5,352 nt of DNA from UBA7332 sp051657165. Its GTDB lineage: Bacteria > Bacteroidota > Bacteroidia > Bacteroidales > UBA7332. The translations under genes and the position numbers were made by a program. The DNA lies in NCBI GenBank assembly GCA_051657165.1, contig JBOFKD010000120.1, positions 1-5,352 of the forward strand, written 5' to 3'. The notes beneath the pieces were generated by a model that saw only the letters and a list, made by a program, of their open reading frames with translations, had not been told where the DNA came from and made no database searches. Shown piece by piece: positions 1 through 4,949 of the stretch (the stretch's first letter is position 1; each line of letters begins with the position of its first letter).

Positions 1-1067
1 AACACAACGGGGATATTCAGTTCCTTCGCCAGATTTTTACAGGCTTTTGTGATCTGGCTCAGGTCCATATGCCGCGAAAGAACGCTGTTACCCGACTGGA
101 TCAACTGCAAATAATCGATAAAAATCACACCTACCCCCACATTACGCTGCTGACGCAATGCAATATTGCGAATGTGCATCATCGAAATCCCGGGAGTGTC
201 TGCAATGGTGACACTCCGCTTACCGATATTTCCCGCCGTGATACGCATACTGTTTTCGTGCTGCGAATAAAGAGCACCGGTTTTGAACAGATTGATGGGA
301 ATATCAGATTCATTGAGCAACATCCGGTTACCGAGCTGCACAGCCGTCATTTCCAGACTGAAGATCAAAACATGTTTATTATTGCGGGCTATTTCCATAG
401 CCATGTGAATTGCTATCGCCGTTTTTCCCATTGAAGGGCGACCCGCCAGAATAATCAAGTCACCGTTTTGCAGGCCGTTCGTCACTTTATCAAATTTCCC
501 GATTCCGGATTTCAGCCCGTTGGTTTCGCCTTTAGCAAGATTCTCTTTTCGCTGATCATATTCCGCCACAACCTGATCCATCACCTTACGACTCGTAAAA
601 ACCCGTTCGTCTGTAGCATTCAGCTGCATGAGTTCGTTCAGTTGCGTAGTGCATTCTTCCATCAGAATCTCGCTCGCATACTGTTCGGTCGAAGCTTTTA
701 CACACAGTTTAGTACCCATATCCATGATCCGCCGCAAGACATAACTCTCGCGAATCAGAGCCAGGTGAGCAATGTAATTCTCGAAACGGTCTGCCCGGGC
801 ATAAATAATCGTCAGATTCATCACCCCTCCTGCCGCTTCAAGCGTGCCACTCTCTACCAGAGCCTGTTGAGTGAGGGTCAGGTCTACTTTTCCGTGCTTG
901 AAATAAGCCATACGGACTGCCGCAAAAATGGCCTGATTGGCAAGATCATAGAACATTTCGGGATCCAGTACTGCAAATATTGCTTCGTAATCGACTTCGT
1001 GAAGCAACATGCTGCCGATCAATTCCGCTTCAGCGTCAGGATTGTGAGGGTAATTCGTATTAGTCAT
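1..1067 (-). CDS. dnaB: Replicative DNA helicase DnaB, 3' end outside window
   Basis: Hexameric 5'-3' helicase that unwinds the replication fork and recruits primase. I translated 355 codons of the minus strand from the ATG at 1065-1067; no stop is met before the window edge, so roughly 100 C-terminal residues, including the distal RecA-core motifs and arginine finger, are missing. Seen: a DnaB N-terminal helical domain (residues about 7-110, starting PHNPDAEAELIGSMLL), a linker, then a RecA-type ATPase with Walker A GRPSMGKTA (K215), the catalytic Glu in FSLEM (E239) and Walker B VIFIDYLQL (D318). The N-terminus is short, with only six residues before the PHNPDAEAE motif, as in phage and accessory DnaB proteins. 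The start codon lies inside the end of the upstream initiator-like gene (8-base overlap, ATGACTAA), which fixes the start and suggests translational coupling. Whether this is the housekeeping or an accessory copy cannot be decided here; the context favours accessory. Confidence 0.95.
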   Translation of the reverse strand, partial: MTNTNYPHNPDAEAELIGSMLLHEVDYEAIFAVLDPEMFYDLANQAIFAAVRMAYFKHGKVDLTLTQQALVESGTLEAAGGVMNLTIIYARADRFENYIAHLALIRESYVLRRIMDMGTKLCVKASTEQYASEILMEECTTQLNELMQLNATDERVFTSRKVMDQVVAEYDQRKENLAKGETNGLKSGIGKFDKVTNGLQNGDLIILAGRPSMGKTAIAIHMAMEIARNNKHVLIFSLEMTAVQLGNRMLLNESDIPINLFKTGALYSQHENSMRITAGNIGKRSVTIADTPGISMMHIRNIALRQQRNVGVGVIFIDYLQLIQSGNSVLSRHMDLSQITKACKNLAKELNIPVV

Positions 1068-1932
1068 CGGTTCCTAATTCTTTAAGTTTCTGTTTGGCTT
1101 CTTTGCTACGCGGTGATTTGAGAGCGAAAACCTTTTTCATCTCTTTGCGAAACTCCTTGTCGAAAACATCGAGCGTCATTTCAGTCAGACCGAACAGCTT
1201 TTGCTTTTTGGCAAACTCCTGCAGTAAGCTCATAACTTCATTTTTGGCCCTGCCTGAGAATCCGGTCCATTCATTCAGTATTTCATCGGCATTTGGCACA
1301 TTCATTTCTGCAATATCCTCCATCGGATACCAGGGTTTTCTGTATTTTACTTTCTGCAATTCTTGAAATGAGGGTACAGCACGCGCGCTATTTCTTCTTA
1401 TATCTTCTTTAAGACTTTCTTTATTAAATCCTTCTTTATTATGTAGCGCACTTGTTTGCTCCTTTGATTGGTTGTTTGATTGTTCAGACAACTCTGCGGG
1501 AGGATCTTCTCCGAAGCGACCCGAATCGATCGCAAAGATCCATTCATTAAAGGATAGCAATGTTACTTTACTATGCATTTTAGAACATTTTCTGCTTGTT
1601 ACATCCTTTGTCGTTTCGCCTGTTGTTTTGTTTGTTGCTATTTTAGACAGGTAAACAACCTCCTTCCGAACCAGTCTCCAGGACACTAACGCATCTACAA
1701 ACCGGGTGATGAAGGAGCGATCCAGCCCCTGATTCTTAGCATACGAATTGATTGAAAGGCATATTTCAAGACAATCCAGTTGAATTTCATATCCGTTCAT
1801 ATTGAATAAACGAGGCTTATAGGTAGCCATCCCCATCAAATCTATAAAAACTCCTCTTTCAGCCGGAGCAAGGCTTCGCCAGAAGGAGCTGTTCAAAAGC
1901 TCCCTCGCTATTTTTAAATATCCCATATTCAT
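1060..1932 (-). CDS. Phage-type replication initiator / helicase-loader-like protein
   Basis: This 290-residue protein begins MNMGYLKIARELLNSSFW. Residues about 4-90 read like the winged-helix N-terminal domain of phage replication proteins (RepO/DnaD-like): an opening aromatic helix, a 'K/R-R-x-F-N-x-N-G-x-E-I' hairpin, a recognition-helix region around AKNQGLDRSFITRFVDAL, and then a strand. Residues about 140-190 are a Ser/Asn/Gln/Lys-rich, probably disordered linker. The C-terminal part (about 195-265, starting RKPWYPMEDIAEM) resembles a domain common at the end of such Bacteroidales proteins (DUF7833-like, from memory). The tail is Lys-rich. Its stop overlaps the dnaB start by 8 bases, so the pair is almost certainly one operon. 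By analogy with lambda O/P and DnaD/DnaB systems I infer origin recognition or DnaB loading; the sequence does not prove either. An in-frame ATG two codons later (1924-1926) is an equally plausible start. Repeat DNA lies immediately upstream. Confidence 0.85.
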   Translation of the reverse strand: MNMGYLKIARELLNSSFWRSLAPAERGVFIDLMGMATYKPRLFNMNGYEIQLDCLEICLSINSYAKNQGLDRSFITRFVDALVSWRLVRKEVVYLSKIATNKTTGETTKDVTSRKCSKMHSKVTLLSFNEWIFAIDSGRFGEDPPAELSEQSNNQSKEQTSALHNKEGFNKESLKEDIRRNSARAVPSFQELQKVKYRKPWYPMEDIAEMNVPNADEILNEWTGFSGRAKNEVMSLLQEFAKKQKLFGLTEMTLDVFDKEFRKEMKKVFALKSPRSKEAKQKLKELGTDD

Positions 1933-1948
1933 GTTATTAGTTTTTTCT

Positions 1949-2110
1949 TGTTTAATCGAGAAGATCGCTTTGCTCTTTTTGTTGAGTCGTTTAGTCGTTT
2001 AGTTGAGAAGAGCGCCTCGCTTTTGTCTTTTGTAAAGCAGCAAGCTGCTTTTGTTTTTACGCCTAAACATCTCAACGGCTAAACAACTCAACGCCTAAAC
2101 AGAAAAAGTT
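1949..2110 (-). repeat. Inverted copy of the 8-bp-periodic hairpin repeat unit
   Basis: Reading the plus strand, GTTGAGTC, GTTTAGTC and GTTTAGTT follow each other at exact 8-bp steps (1981-2004). CTAAACAT, CTCAACGG, CTAAACAA, CTCAACGC and CTAAAC do the same at 2063-2100. Between the arms is a perfect 7-bp stem, AAGCAGC-AA-GCTGCTT (2035-2050). The asymmetric parts (TTTGTTTTTACG on the right, GCTTTTGTCTTTTGTA on the left) are reverse complements of those in the array after 4950, so this copy is inverted relative to that array. Confidence 0.85.
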
Positions 2111-2172
2111 TAGCTGTTCATTGTTATTTGTTGATTCAACCAACCAAACGTTTAATGGTTTATAATGACCAC

Positions 2173-2544
2173 TGTAGGGATGGACTTTATGCCCATCCGT
2201 GTTCCGAAACCTTCAAAAACACCATCAATCAAACAAATATTGTGATCCGTACAATGCGATGTTTTTTCGTTCGTCAAATTCCATTGCCGTACAATTGCGA
2301 ACCACGGGTGGTGTAGGGATGGCGCCTTGTGCCCATCCGTGTTCCGAAACCATCAAATACAAAATCAAACATACCAATGGAATGATCCGAACAATGCGAT
2401 TTGCTGTTCGTTTAATTCGAATGCCATGCAATTGTGAACCACGGATGGGTATAAAACCACATCCCTACAAATACACAAAACCATCAAATACAAAATCAAT
2501 CATACAAATGCATTGATCCGAACAATGCGATGCTTTTCCGTTGG
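2173..2544. repeat. About 139-bp tandem repeat, two full copies and one rearranged partial copy
   Basis: Copy 1 starts at 2173 and copy 2 at 2312, both opening TGTAGGGATG and sharing CCCATCCGTGTTCCGAAACC, then GATCC-G-ACAATGCGAT (2244, 2384) and TTG-GAACCACGG. A third partial copy aligns from the CCATCAAATACAAAATCAA segment (2481 on) through GATCCGAACAATGCGAT (2515). Each opening segment folds on itself (GGATGG with CCATCC). In the third copy this roughly 30-nt hairpin segment (2440-2469) is present in reverse-complement orientation, with CACGGATGGG first and CATCCCTACA last. No protein-coding signature was seen. It looks like a dispersed, REP-like intergenic element. Confidence 0.8.
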
Positions 2545-2594
2545 TATTTGTTCATTGTTCTTTATTATTTACTCATTGTTCTTTCACTCGTCCC

Positions 2595-2798
2595 CTACGG
2601 TTCTCCCAAATGATGATAGATACGCTCCACCATATGAGGAGTCAGATAGCGCTGCCGGGGTTGAAACCCTGTTTGCCGAAGCTCCGTATAGAGAAGCGGG
2701 CAACGATGGATCCACCGCTTAAGATGTTTTGTCGCTGTTGTAGAAGGTTGGTGAGGGAAATAGCTTAGCGCGATATCCCGAAAACGAATCATTCCCAT
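2595..2798 (-). CDS. DUF4248 family small protein
   Basis: A 67-residue protein, the usual family length, ending at TAG. It matches the DUF4248 pattern along its whole length: F-R at the start, ALSYFP (10-15), an A-x-x-x-L-x-R-W-I-x-R-C-P core (22-34), ELRQTGFQPRQRYLTP (39-54) and the terminal LGEP. The function of the family is unknown. The small basic helical layout with Arg/Trp-rich core suggests nucleic-acid binding, which is inference. DUF4248 genes in Bacteroidales often neighbour HU-like, hydrolase and replication/VirE-type genes, as here. ATG at 2796-2798 is taken as start; a second ATG two codons later (2790-2792) is equally possible. A 22-bp-phased repeat array begins 60 bp upstream, so expression is probably controlled there. 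The frames on the opposite strand are shadows. Confidence 0.85.
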   Translation of the reverse strand: MGMIRFRDIALSYFPHQPSTTATKHLKRWIHRCPLLYTELRQTGFQPRQRYLTPHMVERIYHHLGEP

Positions 2799-2857
2799 AA
2801 TGATAACAGGTTTTAAAGGTTTATTTTTTTAAAACAATATTTATTGGTCTGTTTTAC

Positions 2858-2967
2858 GAAATACGTATATCTGTGCCGGCAAATACGTATTTCATAAGAT
2901 CAAAATATGTATTTCTTTTGATTGAAGTACGTATATCACCATATACAAATACGTATTTCATTTATTA
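2858..2967. repeat. Five direct repeats at exact 22-bp period (iteron or operator array)
   Basis: A 14-bp near-palindrome, consensus (G/C)AAATACGTAT(T/A)TC, starts at 2858, 2880, 2902, 2924 and 2946, each exactly 22 bp after the last, or about two helical turns. Copies 2 and 5 are identical over the 14 bp, and copies 1 and 4 share the TATATC ending. Copy 3 has TATGTA in place of TACGTA. The 8 bp between cores are not conserved. A decayed sixth copy may follow at 2968 (about 8 of 14 matches); nothing convincing precedes 2858. The exact phasing implies proteins bound side by side on one face of the DNA. Candidates are a regulator of the DUF4248 gene 60 bp away, an autoregulatory site of the LytTR-like protein, or origin iterons for the initiator/DnaB pair. 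Confidence 0.85.
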
Positions 2968-3237
2968 CGGACAGATATTTATCTATCAAATACTCTTTCA
3001 AAAAGGATAATATAAATAAAATCTCTTTGAGGTGAGCGAAAATCTTGCTCACAGACATTTATTTATCTATATTATTTTTTTTGTGAAATATTCTGTTTTG
3101 CCGTTTTAAATATACAACATGACAATTCTAAAAGCAAGCCTATAGCTAACAGTATTGTCTGAATAATCACCTATCGCACAAAAAAATGTCTGAATAATTG
3201 TTTATTTACATCAAATTTAAAATTGATTCCAACTCAT
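2968..3237. other. AT-rich intergenic region between LytTR-like and DUF4248 genes
   Basis: No gene seen. It holds a stem-loop, GTGAGC-9 nt-GCTCAC (3032-3052), without a clean T-run directly after it on either strand. It also holds a pair of TGTCTGAATAAT direct repeats (3156-3167 and 3187-3198) 31 bp apart, and GACAAT/ATTGTC inverted repeats (3121-3126 and 3154-3159). Long A/T runs are present. This stretch probably contains the end of the LytTR-like transcript and part of the DUF4248 promoter region, but I could not identify a convincing -33/-7 pair. Confidence 0.6.
3032..3052. other. Isolated stem-loop
   Basis: Perfect 6-bp stem GTGAGC/GCTCAC around a 9-nt loop, in otherwise very AT-rich DNA. 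Read on the plus strand it is followed by ACAGACATTTATTTATC; on the minus strand by CTCAAAGAG and then T-rich sequence. It could be a weak terminator for the LytTR-like gene or a leader structure before the DUF4248 gene. Neither is demonstrated. Confidence 0.4.
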
Positions 3238-3714
3238 TTATCGCCTGCTTTCCAACACAAAATCCCGAATATTACGTGCTGTCGCGCTACAGACATATAT
3301 TCCGAAACGGAGTAAAACCTCACATACTTTTACTGTCGAAAGGTGATATGAAGGAATATCCTGAAATACACGTAAACTGATCATAAAAGTTCTATGGCAA
3401 TAGAAGAAATTTGCCATTTCGGTTTTCTGTATCTGTGATTTAATATCACTGATGCTGGTTGAATATATTCCTGCTATTTTATTTCCCATATCAACAATCT
3501 TCATTTTCCGGTCTTCACGAACCACTACTGCTATTTCATTCAATACAATTTTATCCATCTTTCGTCTTTTCTTTAAATAGATTACACAATCCTTTTCCGA
3601 AGACTCTTTAGACTGTCTCATGACAATAGAACTGAAAAACGCTTTTTTGTCTTCCTGACTCAACGCATGAAAAGCATCTAATGCTTCTTTTATTTTGTTT
3701 TTTTTCATCTGCAT
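3238..3714 (-). CDS. Small LytTR-like DNA-binding protein, diverged
   Basis: A 158-residue protein from the ATG at 3712-3714. A TTG start at 3735 would add seven residues and an ATG at 3708 would remove two. Residues 1-50 are a charged helical segment (MKKNKIKEALDAF, then a Lys/Arg cluster KKRRK). Residues about 52-150 fit the LytTR fold: IVLNEIAVVVREDRKMKIVD resembles the opening strands, STSISDIKSQI the helix, and FFYCHRTFMISL (103-114) the hallmark F-x-x-x-H-R-(S/T)-(F/Y)-(I/M)-(V/I)-(N/S)-L. Near the C-terminus GIYVCSATARNIRDFV mimics the usual 'IPVSRRY...L'. There is no receiver domain and no membrane segment, so it is a stand-alone regulator, if functional. The gene diverges from the HU-lysozyme pair and lies upstream of the 22-bp-phased array, one of whose plausible ligands it is. 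The assignment is by pattern recognition and the domain is clearly divergent. Confidence 0.7.
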   Translation of the reverse strand: MQMKKNKIKEALDAFHALSQEDKKAFFSSIVMRQSKESSEKDCVIYLKKRRKMDKIVLNEIAVVVREDRKMKIVDMGNKIAGIYSTSISDIKSQIQKTEMANFFYCHRTFMISLRVFQDIPSYHLSTVKVCEVLLRFGIYVCSATARNIRDFVLESRR

Positions 3715-3888
3715 TATAATTGCGTCTATGAGCAAGATTCTATGTAAAATAACTAAAATTCAATCTACACAATAGAATATCTGACAATTAGAATACAAAG
3801 CACAGATCCATCTCAGTAAAAAAAAACAGATCCTTTTACTTTTTGTTAAAAAAAACGACTAAAGTTTCTTATGATCCCTTATGGCCAG

Positions 3889-3915
3889 TTGACTTTTCAC
3901 CCTTACGTACCTTTG
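3889..3915 (+). promoter_or_regulatory. Bacteroidetes-type promoter for the HU-lysozyme pair
   Basis: TACCTTTG at 3908-3915 matches the Bacteroidetes primary-sigma -7 consensus TAnnTTTG exactly. A TTG at 3889-3891 (in AGTTGAC) could serve as the -33 element, though at 16 bp the gap is a little shorter than usual. Transcription would begin around 3920, giving a leader of a little over 100 nt before the HU-like ATG. Confidence 0.6.
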
Positions 3916-3939
3916 CTAAACAAGGATGATCAACCTTAA

Positions 3940-3997
3940 AGGCTGCTCTGAATTCAGGCATTTTCATTGATGAAACTCAATGCATTCGGCACAGCCT
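3940..3997 (+). promoter_or_regulatory. Foldable 58-nt 5' leader element
   Basis: The predicted leader can form one extended hairpin. AGGCTG (3940-3945) pairs with CAGCCT (3992-3997), GAAT (3950-3953) with ATTC (3984-3987), GCATT (3958-3962) with AATGC (3979-3983), and the tip TTTCA pairs with TGAAA around a short TTGA loop (about 3962-3975). Four stacked complementary segments in order are unlikely by chance. No T-run follows closely, so it is not a simple terminator. An unpaired AT-rich stretch (ACTAACTTTTTAAAACATC) then leads to the ATG. It could be a translational control or mRNA-stability element; HU-type autoregulation by RNA binding is one possibility. No known riboswitch class was recognised. 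Confidence 0.5.
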
Positions 3998-4028
3998 CTA
4001 ATTACTAACTTTTTAAAACATCAGAATT

Positions 4029-4463
4029 ATGGCTATTAAGTATTGCGTAGTTGAGCGCGCGAATCCACAGGATCGTCAGGCTCCAAAGAAATTTTATGCA
4101 AGTGCAGTAAAACGCGGATCGATGGGATTGGACGGACTGGCAGAACGAATATCGGAATCGAGCACAGCGAGTAAAGCAGATACACTGCTGGTACTGACTG
4201 CTCTTTCCACACAGTTGCAGTTACTCCTGTCGGAGGGATATTCGGTTAAGTTACATGGACTCGGAAGTCTGCGCGTCACATTGAACGGTACCGGAGCCGA
4301 TACGCAGGATGAGTTCGGGGTACATCTGATACGCAAACCGAATATCCGGTTCCTTCCTGACAAAGAACTTCTGGATCGTGTAAAAAGAACCTCACTGGAG
4401 CGGGTTCCGCGTTCTTCGGTTTCTTCGGGAGATGATACGGGTGATACAGGGCAGGGTGAATAA
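4029..4463 (+). CDS. HU-like DNA-binding protein, Bacteroidetes long type
   Basis: A 144-residue histone-like protein of the Bacteroidetes HU-related family (TIGR01201 type, from memory), which is longer than classical 90-residue HU. It begins MAIKYCVVERANPQDRQAPKKFY, the usual N-terminal strand extension of this family. Then come the helical dimerisation part (residues about 32-70, GLDGLAERISESSTASKADTLLVLTAL shortened here to its ends) and the beta-arm start SVKLHGLGSLRVTL (72-85), equivalent to the HU 'G-x-G-x-F' turn. Residues 120-144 are an acidic Ser/Asp/Gly-rich tail ending GDDTGDTGQGE. It should bind and bend DNA in the cytoplasm, possibly architecturally for the neighbouring replication module. 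It has its own promoter and folded leader, and the lysozyme gene follows after 18 bp, so the two are probably co-transcribed. The ATG start is supported by the family N-terminus. Confidence 0.9.
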   Translation: MAIKYCVVERANPQDRQAPKKFYASAVKRGSMGLDGLAERISESSTASKADTLLVLTALSTQLQLLLSEGYSVKLHGLGSLRVTLNGTGADTQDEFGVHLIRKPNIRFLPDKELLDRVKRTSLERVPRSSVSSGDDTGDTGQGE

Positions 4464-4481
4464 CTGATTTAAACAGTGGTT

Positions 4482-4916
4482 ATGAGAATATCTGACAAAG
4501 GTCTGGAGCTGATCCAAACGTTCGAGGGGTGCCGCCTTACGGCATATCGTTGCAGTGCAGGACGATGGACGATCGGCTACGGACATACAGGATCTGAAGT
4601 AGTGGAGGGCTTGCGTATTACGCAGGCCCGTGCCACTGAGCTATTGGTGCTGGATGCAAACGAAGTGCTCACGATGCTGCGCAGCGCAATCAGACAACCG
4701 GTTCGCCAATACCAGCTCGATGCACTGGTGTCATTGGGATTCAATATCGGCGTGAATGCTTTGCGTAATTCTACGCTGCTGCGACTCGTTAACAGCAATC
4801 CGGATAATCCCGATATCGCGAAGGAGTTTATGCGTTGGGTGTATGTGAAAGGAACTGTATCGGCAGGGCTGGAAAGAAGAAGAAAGGCGGAAGCGAAACT
4901 GTATGCGGGGAAGTGA
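4482..4916 (+). CDS. GH24 (T4-type) lysozyme / endolysin
   Basis: A 144-residue muramidase that cleaves the MurNAc-GlcNAc bond of peptidoglycan. Numbered from the ATG at 4482, catalytic Glu is E15 (in FEGCRLTAY). The other two catalytic positions are C24 and T30 (in YRCSAGRWTIGYGHT), giving the E-8aa-(D/C)-5aa-T spacing of phage endolysins, here with Cys in the Asp position as in many of them. Further family features are YQLDALVSLGFNIG (about 84-97), S/T-rich NSTLLRLVN (104-112) and the closing GLERRRKAEAKLYAGK. It is full length for the family. There is no signal peptide or N-terminal signal-arrest helix, and no holin gene in the window, so how it would reach the wall is unclear. A GTG two codons upstream (4476) is an alternative start. 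In the usual Bacteroidales arrangement an N-acetylmuramoyl-L-alanine amidase occupies this place after the HU-like gene. Confidence 0.93.
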   Translation: MRISDKGLELIQTFEGCRLTAYRCSAGRWTIGYGHTGSEVVEGLRITQARATELLVLDANEVLTMLRSAIRQPVRQYQLDALVSLGFNIGVNALRNSTLLRLVNSNPDNPDIAKEFMRWVYVKGTVSAGLERRRKAEAKLYAGK

Positions 4917-4949
4917 TTTGCAAATAACAAATAGAAGTGAAAGCTCTTC

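Larger units (their letters stand above)
1933..2594. other. Gene-free repeat block, 662 bp
   Basis: No credible gene on either strand: the short open frames here run through repeats and have no family resemblance. The block holds an inverted copy of the 8-bp-periodic repeat unit (about 1949-2110), a spacer, and then two full copies plus a partial copy of an approximately 139-bp repeat (about 2173-2544). Just before the DUF4248 stop is a small direct repeat of TCATTGTTCTTT (about 2550-2585). It separates the DUF4248 gene from the initiator gene, so the two are probably not on one tight operon, although a long read-through transcript is possible. Confidence 0.8.
3715..4028. other. Divergent intergenic region with promoter and long leader
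   Basis: A 314-bp region between the minus-strand LytTR-like gene and the plus-strand HU-like gene. It holds A-tracts (about 3818-3826 and 3848-3855), two CAGATCC copies (about 3805 and 3828), the plus-strand promoter near 3889-3915 and a folded leader at 3940-3997. A minus-strand promoter must exist for the LytTR-like gene; CTTTGTATTC with a downstream TATTCTATTG is a poor candidate and is not called. Confidence 0.7.

Noticed and set aside
69..1085. Plus-strand open frames at 69-434 and 468-1085
   Set aside because: They are shadows opposite dnaB; the minus-strand frame gives an unmistakable helicase, and these translations match nothing recognisable.
2128..2516. Open frames running through the 139-bp repeats on both strands
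   Set aside because: They arise from repeat DNA. The peptides repeat only because the DNA does, and they lack family features or conserved starts.
2513..2768. Plus-strand frames opposite the DUF4248 gene
   Set aside because: The minus-strand DUF4248 match is continuous over its full length, so the plus frames are shadows.
2858..2967. CRISPR array
   Set aside because: The repeat is 14 bp with 8-bp linkers; no 28-37 bp repeats or spacer-sized gaps, and no cas genes.
3198..3380. Plus-strand 60-residue frame over the 3' end of the LytTR-like gene
   Set aside because: It has no recognisable features and overlaps the better supported minus-strand frame.
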